A stretch of 39,342 nucleotides of DNA, taken from positions 1-39,342 of the forward strand of contig JAISUQ010000179.1 of NCBI GenBank assembly GCA_031272005.1. Direction: 5' to 3'. Below the pieces are notes generated by a model that was given only the letters and a program-made list of their open reading frames with translations, had not been told where the DNA came from and made no database searches. The position numbers and the translations under genes are program-made. Below, piece after piece: positions 15,791 to 22,922 of the stretch (its first letter is position 1; each line of letters starts with the position of its first letter). The DNA comes from Coriobacteriales bacterium. Lineage in GTDB: Bacteria > Actinomycetota > Coriobacteriia > Coriobacteriales > UBA8131.

Positions 15791-15805
15791 CGGGTTTGAG
15801 ACCCG
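15791..15805 (+). terminator. Candidate terminator between convergent genes
   Basis: CGGGT-ttgag-ACCCG is followed by TTATT, 59 bases after the DUF2064 stop. It is short, but its position between two convergent genes suits termination. Confidence 0.35.
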
Positions 15806-15913
15806 TTATTGCAGTGTGAGGTGATGTTGCCGGCTGGGCAGCGCGTGATGGGCTGCGCCTCCCGGAGGGCCAGGGTTACCAATGGCAATGTCATGTTTAA
15901 GCAGCGTGTGCCG

Positions 15914-17032
15914 TCAGGGCAAGAATGGCACCGGGTTGACGGCTACGCCGTCAATCTCTACCTGGAAGTGCAGGTGCGGACCGGTGGAGTTACCGGTTGA
16001 GCCAACATACATGATGGTCGTGCCCTGGGTGACGTAAACGCCGGCGGCCGTGCCGGAGGCGAAGGCTGAGGCGTGCATGTACTTGGTGACCACGCCGCCG
16101 CCGTGCATGATCCAGACCCAGTTGCCACCGGAGGAGTTGTACTCCGCCCGCACGATGGTGCCGGCAGCTGCCGCATAGACCGGCGTGCCGGAGGGCACGG
16201 CGATGTCCAACCCGAGGTGCACGGTGCCCCAGCGCGGGCCAAAGCCGGAAGTCCAGGTGCCGTGGCTGGGCAGAGGATAGATGAAGTAGGGCACTCGCCC
16301 CAACTGATCTGAGCTGACTTCACTGCCGCCGTTGTTGGCGATGCGCCGGGCCTGTTCCTCTTCCCAGAGACGGGCCTGCTCGGCGGCCAGCTCCTCCTGA
16401 GCCTGAAGTTCGGCGGCTTCGGCGGAGAGGCGGTCGACCTCGGCCTGCATCTCGGCGCTCTTGACCTCCAGGTCGGCCTTGAGCTGCTCGATTTCCTTTT
16501 CCTTCTCCGAGGCTACGCGCTCCTGCTCGGCGTAGGTGGTCCGGGCTTCCTCGGCCTCGGCCTTGGCATTCTTGGCGTCCTGGACCAGCTGGGCGTCACG
16601 CTCATTGAGGCGGCTGATCATATCCCAGGAGGTGACAAAATCCGAGAAGGTGGTGGCGCCGAAGAGCACGCCCAGATAGGAGGTGTTGCCGTTGCGGTAG
16701 GTCTGGGCGGCGCGGGCGCCCAGCTCGGCCTGGACGTCGGTCATCTGCTGCTCGGCCTCGGCCTCGCGGGTCTCGGCATCCTGCATCAGGGCCAGGGCGT
16801 TCTCGTGCACGGCCACGGCCTCGTCGTACTGGGCATAGACCTCGTTGAGCTCAGTCTGCAGGGCATCAAGCTTCTTGACCATCTCGTCGGCCTCGGCCTT
16901 CTTTTCGGCGGAGGTCACGGCAAAGGCCTGCTGCAGCTTCCAGGGTGCCAGCGCCGAAGCAGCTGCCGTAGCGGCCAGCAGGGCAAAGGCGCGGCGGGAG
17001 AAGAGCTGAGAATACTGTTGTCGTGAGCGCAT
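15914..17032 (-). CDS. Secreted M23 (LytM) peptidase with coiled coil, Tat-like signal
   Basis: A 372-residue predicted cell-wall endopeptidase. Residues 1-38 are an export signal with SRRAF at 12-16, close to the twin-arginine pattern S/T-R-R-x-F, then a hydrophobic alanine-rich run. Residues ~40-245 are a long Glu/Ala/Lys-rich coiled coil as in CwlO/EnvC-type proteins. The C-terminal LytM domain has His272 and Asp276 (HLGLD), His320 (KYMHAS) and His353/His355 (GPHLHFQV), the full zinc and catalytic set, so it is likely active rather than an EnvC-type activator. The binding site TTAGGAG lies on the minus strand before the ATG. It stands alone, convergent with the DUF2064 gene. Confidence 0.9.
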   Translation of the reverse strand: MRSRQQYSQLFSRRAFALLAATAAASALAPWKLQQAFAVTSAEKKAEADEMVKKLDALQTELNEVYAQYDEAVAVHENALALMQDAETREAEAEQQMTDVQAELGARAAQTYRNGNTSYLGVLFGATTFSDFVTSWDMISRLNERDAQLVQDAKNAKAEAEEARTTYAEQERVASEKEKEIEQLKADLEVKSAEMQAEVDRLSAEAAELQAQEELAAEQARLWEEEQARRIANNGGSEVSSDQLGRVPYFIYPLPSHGTWTSGFGPRWGTVHLGLDIAVPSGTPVYAAAAGTIVRAEYNSSGGNWVWIMHGGGVVTKYMHASAFASGTAAGVYVTQGTTIMYVGSTGNSTGPHLHFQVEIDGVAVNPVPFLP

Positions 17033-17339
17033 CGGTGCTCCTAAGCTGTGTTTGCGTCACATTCAGCGACTGTCATTTTCGCGAAAGTCCATTTTATCAA
17101 GAAATAGCTAATCTCGCTCGCTATTAACCGGAATGCCACCGTTATGTAACTTGTGTCATTTTGAAGATTCTTTGCTGAACGTGAATCCTGAGAGTGAATC
17201 GTTGGGTTGAAGCAGCTGGTGAATCAAGAAACTTTAACATAATTGTACTAAATTAAATGTAATACTACCGTCTATGGCCAAAATATTAAATTTGCAACAA
17301 TAATATGTACAAAGCGGCAGTAATCTCTCAAATATGGAG
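17033..17339. other. AT-rich gap upstream of the M23 gene
   Basis: No gene is seen. TTTCGCGAAA, a perfect 10-bp palindrome at 17077-17086, lies 45 bases before the peptidase start and could be an operator. The rest, to 17320, is AT-rich and without clear structure. The first of two 11-bp direct repeats (TAATCTCTCAA) is at 17321-17331. Confidence 0.45.
17077..17086. promoter_or_regulatory. Palindrome TTTCGCGAAA, possible operator
   Basis: A perfect 10-bp palindrome in the upstream region of the M23 peptidase gene. I could not match it to a known regulator; a chance palindrome is possible. Confidence 0.25.
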
Positions 17340-17540
17340 GCTTGCAGTTTGTGGCCAGGCGCCTTGAAGTGCTGCCTTGAAGAAGAGGTGTATATGCCGG
17401 GCGGGCGCTCTGAGGGCAGGCGCGGGTGCCCGCGCCTGCCCCCAGAACACCCGCCCGGAATATACACCTATCCTTTTTCAAGGCAGCACTTTAACCACCA
17501 GGCGCCTGGCCACGACCTGCATGCTCGCATAATCTCTCAA
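17321..17540. repeat. 11-bp direct repeats bounding the palindrome
   Basis: TAATCTCTCAA is found at 17321-17331 and again at 17530-17540, in the same orientation, 8 and 5 bases outside the palindromic element. This fits a target-site duplication, though the extra bases between repeat and palindrome are not typical. Confidence 0.5.
17340..17524. mobile_element. 185-bp near-perfect palindrome, MITE-like
   Basis: The whole segment folds on itself. Outer arms of 24 bases match at 21 positions (both hold GTGGCCAGGCGCC when read inward). Next come AAGTGCTGCCTTGAA, AGGTGTATAT and CCGGGCGGG, each with its complement on the right arm, and a perfect centre GGCAGGCGCGGG-TG-CCCGCGCCTGCC. It is flanked by 11-bp direct repeats TAATCTCTCAA (17321-17331 and 17530-17540), which could be a target duplication with a few extra bases inside. 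It has no coding capacity of its own. Non-autonomous insertion is the likeliest reading; a folded non-coding RNA or a chromosomal structural site are alternatives. Confidence 0.6.
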
Positions 17541-17722
17541 TTTGCCGGGATTCTCATACGGTTTCATATCCAGTATTTGAAGGTTTATCTGCTGTTGGTT
17601 TGGGAAGCGCTGATTTATTCCAACCACGGCAAATCCTGTAGGGGATTGCAGTCCAGTGGACTGCGAATGGCTTCAAACAACGCAGGCTTGGGACCTGCTC
17701 AGCGTTTCCTTTGGGAAGCTGG
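17541..17722. other. Gap downstream of the sirtuin gene
   Basis: No gene is seen. GCAGTCCA-g-TGGACTGC at 17648-17664 is a perfect 8-bp inverted repeat about 60 bases past the sirtuin stop (minus strand) and may help end that transcript, but no T-run follows. GGAAGCGCTGATTTATTC nearby (17607 onward) has the look of a decayed IS end; this is only an impression. Confidence 0.4.
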
Positions 17723-18490
17723 TTATTTTGTCTTGCTGGGCAGGAAGCTGCCCAAAACCTCGCCGATGTTCTCGCGGAAGAGCAGGTCGGCGGCCGAATC
17801 GCGCCAGGTTTCGCCTTTGTTTATGACCACCAGGCAATCGCCTCTGAACAGGTTGACCAGGCTGGCAGCCGGATTGACCACCAGTGAAGTGCCGCCGATG
17901 ATCAGCACTTCGGCGTGGCGTACGGCATCGGCTGCGGCCTCCAGAATCGCCGAGTTCAGGGGCTCCTCGTAAAGCACCACATCCGGCTTGATTAGCGCGC
18001 CGCAGCCCGCGCGGGTACACAGCGGCAGGTCGCCCTGCTCCAGCAGATCCAGCAGCTGCAGCAGCTCCTCGGCGTTGTAGGCTGCCCCGCAGCTGGTGCA
18101 GGAATTGCGATGGATGGAGCCGTGCAGCTCCCAGACCGTCTGTGAGCCGGCTTTCTGATGCAGCCCGTCGATATTCTGGGTGACCACCGCGCTGAGATGC
18201 CCGTCGGCTTCCAGCTGGGCCAGGGCCCGATGGGCGGCGTTGGGCACGGCGGCCAGCGCCGGCAGCAGGACCTTCTCCTGATGGAATCTGTAGAACTCCT
18301 CGGGGTGGGCATCGAAGAAGCTGCGGGAGAGCATCTCTTCCGGGGGCCAGGCGAATTTTTGCTGGTACAGGCCGTCCTGACTGCGGAAATCGGGGATGCC
18401 GCTCTCGGTGGAGACCCCGGCGCCGCCAAAGAAGACCACCCTGCCGCTGCCCAGCACCGCTTTGTGCAATTGTTCATATCTCGTATCCAT
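17723..18490 (-). CDS. Sir2-family NAD-dependent protein deacylase
   Basis: A 255-residue sirtuin (CobB/NpdA type), cytosolic, which removes acyl groups from lysine side chains using NAD+. The NAD-binding GAGVSTESGIPDFRS is at residues 23-37, TQNID at 104-108, catalytic His123 in ELHGS, and GTSLVVNPA at 200-208. Zinc cysteines are 131, 134, 158 and 163. INKGETWRDSAADL near the end is also family-typical. Acyl type cannot be told from this reading. No Shine-Dalgarno precedes the ATG, and a TATTAT box lies only nine bases upstream, so the message may be leaderless. It diverges from the DUF1015 gene across 63 bases. Confidence 0.92.
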   Translation of the reverse strand: MDTRYEQLHKAVLGSGRVVFFGGAGVSTESGIPDFRSQDGLYQQKFAWPPEEMLSRSFFDAHPEEFYRFHQEKVLLPALAAVPNAAHRALAQLEADGHLSAVVTQNIDGLHQKAGSQTVWELHGSIHRNSCTSCGAAYNAEELLQLLDLLEQGDLPLCTRAGCGALIKPDVVLYEEPLNSAILEAAADAVRHAEVLIIGGTSLVVNPAASLVNLFRGDCLVVINKGETWRDSAADLLFRENIGEVLGSFLPSKTK

Positions 18491-18499
18491 GATGACTTA

Positions 18500-18528
18500 T
18501 AATACTACTTGGGGAGTGCCGGTTAAAC
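18500..18528 (-). promoter_or_regulatory. Candidate promoter for the sirtuin gene
   Basis: On the minus strand TTTAAC is followed after 17 bases by TATTAT (5 of 6 to the -10 consensus; -35 only 3 of 6). It would start transcription within a few bases of the ATG. The same TATAAT-like bases read on the plus strand but lack a well-placed -35. Confidence 0.35.
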
Positions 18529-18553
18529 TGAGGTTTTATGTTGGGAGAGATTC

Positions 18554-20092
18554 TTGGCTGATGTTCGACCATTTGTCTGCTGTCGTCCGCAGGCAGATTT
18601 GGCCGCTGAGGTGGCGGCCTTGCCCTATGACGTTTTCAGTCGGGCAGAGGCGGAGGCGGAGATAACCCGTCATCCGCACAGCTTTTTGCGGGTGGATAAG
18701 AGCTGCGCGCTGCTGCCGCCGGCGGTGGGGGAATACGATGCGCAGGTCTATCAGGAAGCCGCGGAGTGCTTTGATGCCGATCTGGCGGCTGGGCTGTACT
18801 GCACCGACGCCCAGCAGCATTACTATGTCTACCGATTGGTCAAGGACGGCCGGGCTCAGATCGGCGTGATTGCCCGGGTGGCGACCGACGACTACATGAA
18901 CGGGGTGGTGCGTCGCCACGAGAACACCCGAGAGCTGAAGCTTATCGACCGCATCCAGCATATTGAGGCGCTGGATGCTCAGACCAGCCCGGTGTTTTTG
19001 GCCTATCGGGCGGATGCCGGCATCGATGCGGTGGTAGCGCAGGTGATGGCGACTGGCACACCGCTGTATGACTTCGTGACCGATGACGGCGTGCGGCATA
19101 CCGTCTGGCGTGTGGAGAATGGGGCTGCCGATGCCTCTGATGATACTGCCAGGGGTACTGCCGCCGCCGACGTCGCTACCGCCGCCGCTACCGACGCCGC
19201 CAATGGCACAGCCAGGGGTACTGCCGACGCTGCCGTCAATGCCGATGCCACCGTCAATGCCACTGCTGCGTTGCAGGCTGCCTTTGCCGCTCTGCCGGCC
19301 CTGTATATCGCCGACGGGCACCATCGGGCGGCGGCTGCGGCTGAGATTTCTTTGAAGCGTCGGGCTGGCGCTGGCGCAGACGTTGGTTCAGGCACAGGTG
19401 TTGGCGCAGGTGTTGGCGCAGAGCAGGGGCATCCCGCGCCGCAGCCGGAGCTTCTGCCGGAGTCGCAGTCTGCGTCGCCGCCCGCGCCACGGCCGGCGCC
19501 ACGGCCGCAGCCGAAGCCGCAGCCGGAGCAGCGGCCCGCCGATTACTTCCTGGCCATCCTGTTCCCCTCCAATCAGCTGAGCATCCTGGATTACAATCGG
19601 GTGGTCTTTGACCTCAACGGCCGCACGCCAATGGAGTTTCTGGAGGCCCTGGCACCGGCCTGGGAGCTGACGGCGGTAGCCGCCGCCGAAGCGCCCTGGC
19701 GGCCACGTCAGCGTCACGAATTCGGCATGTATCTGGCCGGGCAGTGGTATCAGCTGCGTCTGGGCCCGGAGCTGCTGTCTGGTCTGGACGAAACGGACCC
19801 GGTGGCCAGCCTGGACGTCTCCATTCTCCAGCATCAGCTGATTGCACCGTTGTTGGGGATAGATGACCCGCGGACCTCCGAGCGCATCGCCTACGTGGGC
19901 GGCGTCCGGGGTCTGGCAGAACTGGAGCGCCGGGTGGAGGCGCTGGAGCAGCCCGGGGTGGCCTTTGCCCTCTATCCAACGACCATTGACGAGCTGTTTG
20001 CTGTGGCCGATGCCGGCAAGCTGATGCCGCCGAAATCCACCTGGTTTGAGCCCAAGCCGCGCAGCGGCCTGTTCATCCACCAGCTGAGTTGA
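18554..20092 (+). CDS. DUF1015 family protein with two low-complexity inserts
   Basis: A 512-residue member of DUF1015 (COG4198), function unsettled. The TTG start follows GGGAGAG and gives MADVRPFVCCRPQ. Family landmarks are PYDVFSRAEAEAE (24-36), HPHSFLRVDK (40-49), GVVRRHENTRELKL (117-130) and IADGHHRAAAAAE (252-264). Two inserts break the alignment: an Ala/Thr/Asp/Asn-rich tract at about 191-238, and a Gly/Val then Pro/Gln/Arg-rich tract at about 271-328. They make the protein around 100 residues longer than most relatives, which run near 400-420. Both lie where surface loops flank the DGHHR motif. The frame runs cleanly through them, so they look like real in-frame expansions. Confidence 0.85.
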   Translation: MADVRPFVCCRPQADLAAEVAALPYDVFSRAEAEAEITRHPHSFLRVDKSCALLPPAVGEYDAQVYQEAAECFDADLAAGLYCTDAQQHYYVYRLVKDGRAQIGVIARVATDDYMNGVVRRHENTRELKLIDRIQHIEALDAQTSPVFLAYRADAGIDAVVAQVMATGTPLYDFVTDDGVRHTVWRVENGAADASDDTARGTAAADVATAAATDAANGTARGTADAAVNADATVNATAALQAAFAALPALYIADGHHRAAAAAEISLKRRAGAGADVGSGTGVGAGVGAEQGHPAPQPELLPESQSASPPAPRPAPRPQPKPQPEQRPADYFLAILFPSNQLSILDYNRVVFDLNGRTPMEFLEALAPAWELTAVAAAEAPWRPRQRHEFGMYLAGQWYQLRLGPELLSGLDETDPVASLDVSILQHQLIAPLLGIDDPRTSERIAYVGGVRGLAELERRVEALEQPGVAFALYPTTIDELFAVADAGKLMPPKSTWFEPKPRSGLFIHQLS

Positions 20093-20109
20093 AAAACCGA
20101 GGGGGAGAG

Positions 20110-21351
20110 ATGACCAGCAGGGCGCAGCCAATCCGCAAGCATCGAGCTCTGAAGCCCAATCCGGGGTGCAAACCCAAGCCGCGCCCGGCACAGCGGGCTC
20201 TGGCTGAGCGTTGGCCGCAGTGGCCTGGGCCACGCATCAGTACTGCGCCCCCAGCCCGCCCGAAGCCACAGTCCCTGTCGGCAACCGCTCGACCTGCCAA
20301 AGTCCGCCAGCCTCGGCGCTGGGTGCCGCGTGTGCTGTTTACCGTGGCTGCCCTGCTGGTGCTGGTGGCGGCGGGGTTGCTGATCAGCTCGTTTCTGTAT
20401 GTGCAGCATATTGATGAGGACATCGCCCTGCCACCGACGGTAGTGGAGGAGCTGGAGCCGGTGCTGGTGGTGCCGGAGCAGCCCGATCAAGCCTACTACG
20501 TGCTGGTCATCGGCACTGATTATCGCGAGGACCCGCTGTATCTGGAGCAGGGCGGCAGCATACGCTCTGATACTATCATGTTAGCACGCATTGATCCGGA
20601 GGTCCCGCAGGTCACGGTGTTGTCGATCCCCCGGGATACCGAGTACGACTTCCCGGATCACGGTATCGACAAGATCAACTATGCCTTTGCCAGCGGTGGG
20701 CCAGCCGGCGTGGTAGCGGCGGTTTCGGACCTTTGCGGTGTGGACATCGCCCATTATGTGGAGCTGGACTTTCAGGGCGTGGTGCAGATGGTCGATCTGG
20801 TGGGCGGTGTGACTGTGGACGTGCCGGTGGATTTGGAGCTGGACGGTGTCTTCATCCCCCGCGGCGTGCAGACCCTGGACGGCTCGCAGGCTCTGATCAT
20901 GAGCCGCTGCCGGACCTTCCCCAACGACTTTGTAGCCCTGCCCGACCTGCAGCGGGTTCAGAACCAGCGGTTGCTGGTGCAGGCTGTGGCCAGCAAGGTG
21001 CTGGCGGCGGACATCGGCGCCATGCCTGGGCTGATCAGCGAGCTGGCCAAGTGTGTGAGCACCGACCTTTCGGCCACCGACGTCATGGACCTGGCGCTGA
21101 AGATGCGCGGCATGGACGCCGCCAATATGTACCTGGATACCATTCCGGTCTACGCCAACAGCCGGGAGATCGACGGGGTCTACAACTCGCTTCTGAGCAT
21201 CGACCAGCCGGCCTTTGCCGAGATGATGGAGCGGGTGGACAGCGGCCTGTCGCCCCGGGCAGCGGAGGGGGAGACGACGGCCGAGGCGGCAACGGCAGCG
21301 GAGCCAGTGGCGGAGACGACCGCCGAGGCGGAGGTTGGGGAGGCACAATGA
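20110..21351 (+). CDS. LytR-CpsA-Psr (LCP) family cell-wall glycopolymer ligase
   Basis: A 413-residue membrane-anchored protein. The family transfers lipid-linked glycopolymers to peptidoglycan. The start is the ATG after GGGGGAGAG; an upstream TTG overlaps the previous gene. Residues 1-72 are a basic, Pro-rich cytosolic tail, 74-98 a membrane segment. The outside LCP domain shows VIGTDYRED (133-141), RSDTIMLARID (152-162), LSIPRDTEYD (171-180), KINYAFASGGP (188-198) and LVGGVTVDVP. The C-terminus is a low-complexity Thr/Ala/Glu tail. It heads the polysaccharide operon and its TGA overlaps the rfbD ATG (ATGA), which fits attachment of the polymer made by the genes that follow. Confidence 0.9.
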   Translation: MTSRAQPIRKHRALKPNPGCKPKPRPAQRALAERWPQWPGPRISTAPPARPKPQSLSATARPAKVRQPRRWVPRVLFTVAALLVLVAAGLLISSFLYVQHIDEDIALPPTVVEELEPVLVVPEQPDQAYYVLVIGTDYREDPLYLEQGGSIRSDTIMLARIDPEVPQVTVLSIPRDTEYDFPDHGIDKINYAFASGGPAGVVAAVSDLCGVDIAHYVELDFQGVVQMVDLVGGVTVDVPVDLELDGVFIPRGVQTLDGSQALIMSRCRTFPNDFVALPDLQRVQNQRLLVQAVASKVLAADIGAMPGLISELAKCVSTDLSATDVMDLALKMRGMDAANMYLDTIPVYANSREIDGVYNSLLSIDQPAFAEMMERVDSGLSPRAAEGETTAEAATAAEPVAETTAEAEVGEAQ

Positions 21352-22355
21352 AACTGTTGATTACCGGTGCCGGCGGCCAGCTGGGCCGCGAATTGCAGCA
21401 GGTTCTGCGGGAGAACAGCGCCCGGGTTGGTGGCCGCCAGGCCGCTACCCTGTTGCCGGCAGTTTACGACAACGTGGAGGTCATCGCTGCCAGTCATGCC
21501 GATTTGGACATCTGCGATGAGCCGGCGGTCATGGAGTATCTGAGTCGGCAGCGTCCGGACGTATTGATTAACTGCGCTGCCCTGGCCGACGTGGACGCCT
21601 GCCAGAGCAATCTGCGGGCGGCTCATGCCCTCAACGCCCTGGCACCTGGTCATCTGGCCCGGGCTGCCCAGGCTTATGGCTGCCGATTGCTGCATATCTC
21701 CACCGATTATGTCTTTGCTGGTGACAGCGACCGACCCTATGTTGAGGATGACCTTGTACGGCCGATGAACACCTATGGCGCCAGCAAACTGGCCGGAGAG
21801 CGCCAGGTACTGGAGATGAGCCCGCAGGCCCTGGTGGTGCGTACCGCCTGGCTCTACGGGCGCTGTGCCGACGACAGCTATGTGGCCAGGGTATTGCGCC
21901 AAGCTGTGGAGAATCAACAACTGCGCGCCGCCATCGACCAGACAGGCAGTCCCACACTTACGGGCGATCTGGCTTTGGAGCTGCTGCACCTGGCGGTGAG
22001 CGGGCTGACCGGTGTGGTGCACTGTGCCGGCGCCGGCGGCTGCTCGCGCTATGAGTTGGCTGAGGCGGTATTGCAGCTGACCGGCAGCCGTTGCCAGCTG
22101 GAGCCAGCCCGGGCGGAGGATATTGCCCAGCTGGCGCCGCGTCCGGCCTTCTCCGCATTGGATAATGCGCGCCTGCGCCGGGAGTGCGGGCGGGAATTGC
22201 GACCCTGGCGTGAAGCCCTGGCGGCGTATCTGAGCGAGCAACGTGGAGAACAACCTACGGGGTTGCCCGGGGGCTCATCCGCAGGGCAGCCAGCAGGGCA
22301 GCCAGCAGGGCAGCCGGTAGAGCAACCCGCGTGGCCGCCGGGGGGTCTGCGCTGA
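21348..22355 (+). CDS. rfbD: dTDP-4-dehydrorhamnose reductase
   Basis: A 335-residue short-chain reductase that makes dTDP-L-rhamnose in the last step of the Rml pathway. The start is the ATG overlapping the LCP stop, giving MKLLITGAGGQLGREL with the NADPH-binding GxxGxxG. STDYVFAG and YGASKLAGE (Tyr-x3-Lys) are the catalytic motifs, near residues 122 and 146. The usual length is about 280-300; here the last ~30 residues are a Gly/Gln/Pro-rich tail from a 12-bp DNA repeat. The partner rfbC follows with overlapping stop and start (TGATG). rfbA and rfbB are not in the window. Confidence 0.93.
   Translation: MKLLITGAGGQLGRELQQVLRENSARVGGRQAATLLPAVYDNVEVIAASHADLDICDEPAVMEYLSRQRPDVLINCAALADVDACQSNLRAAHALNALAPGHLARAAQAYGCRLLHISTDYVFAGDSDRPYVEDDLVRPMNTYGASKLAGERQVLEMSPQALVVRTAWLYGRCADDSYVARVLRQAVENQQLRAAIDQTGSPTLTGDLALELLHLAVSGLTGVVHCAGAGGCSRYELAEAVLQLTGSRCQLEPARAEDIAQLAPRPAFSALDNARLRRECGRELRPWREALAAYLSEQRGEQPTGLPGGSSAGQPAGQPAGQPVEQPAWPPGGLR
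22281..22316 (+). repeat. Three 12-bp tandem repeats at the 3' end of rfbD
   Basis: GCAGGGCAGCCA occurs three times, the third with one change at the last base. It encodes repeats of Ala-Gly-Gln-Pro in the RfbD tail. Being a multiple of three, copy-number change would lengthen or shorten the tail without breaking the frame. Confidence 0.85.
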
Positions 22356-22903
22356 TGGGCGGCTTCAACTTCATACCCACCGACATCGCCGGCCTGACCA
22401 TCGTCGAGCCAGTGCTGCACGGCGACGAACGCGGCTACTTCATGGAGACCTGGCAGGTCAGCGACTTCGCCGCCGCCGGCATCCAGGCCGACTTCGTGCA
22501 GGACAACCAGTCCGGCTCGCAACGCGGCGTGCTGCGCGGCCTGCACTACCAGCGTCAGCACCCTCAGGCCAAACTGGTGCGGGTGCTGGCCGGCGAGGTC
22601 TACGACGTGGCCGTGGACCTGCGACCCGACAGCCCTACCTGTGGCAAGCACTTCGGACTGATCCTCTCCGCTGCCAACCGCCGGCAGCTGTTCGTCCCGC
22701 GCGGCTTTGCCCATGGCTTTTTGGTGCTCAGCGACTTCGCCGAGCTGGCCTACCGCTGCGACGCCCCCTACCACCCCGAAGACGAAGCCGGTGTGGCCTA
22801 CAATGATCCGACTTTGAACATACCCTGGCCGCTGGAGGCCCTCCAGGGCCAGCCGCTGGTGCTGTCGGAGAGGGACCGTCAGCTGCCATGCCTGGGGCAA
22901 TGA
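22355..22903 (+). CDS. rfbC: dTDP-4-dehydrorhamnose 3,5-epimerase
   Basis: A 182-residue cupin-fold epimerase of normal length, acting just before RfbD in dTDP-L-rhamnose synthesis. The start is the ATG overlapping the rfbD stop; the frame extends eight codons upstream, inside rfbD. Motifs: HGDERGYFMETW (22-33), DNQSGSQRGVLRGLHYQ (50-66) with catalytic His64, FVPRGFAHGF (113-122) and Tyr133 in ELAYRCD, plus NDPTLNIPWP near the end. The pair rfbD-rfbC shows that the cluster's polymer contains rhamnose. Confidence 0.95.
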   Translation: MGGFNFIPTDIAGLTIVEPVLHGDERGYFMETWQVSDFAAAGIQADFVQDNQSGSQRGVLRGLHYQRQHPQAKLVRVLAGEVYDVAVDLRPDSPTCGKHFGLILSAANRRQLFVPRGFAHGFLVLSDFAELAYRCDAPYHPEDEAGVAYNDPTLNIPWPLEALQGQPLVLSERDRQLPCLGQ

Positions 22904-22922
22904 TGGTAGCTGGAGCGCAATC

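Noticed and set aside
17234..17972. Open frames of 69-212 codons across the 185-bp palindrome
   Set aside because: Both strands give similar short frames only because the DNA is palindromic; no start signal or family features.
20733..21347. Long N-terminal extension of the rfbD frame into the LCP gene
   Set aside because: The RfbD fold starts at the ATG at 21348 with MKLLITGAGGQLG; the upstream part is an Arg/Gly-rich shadow of the LCP gene.
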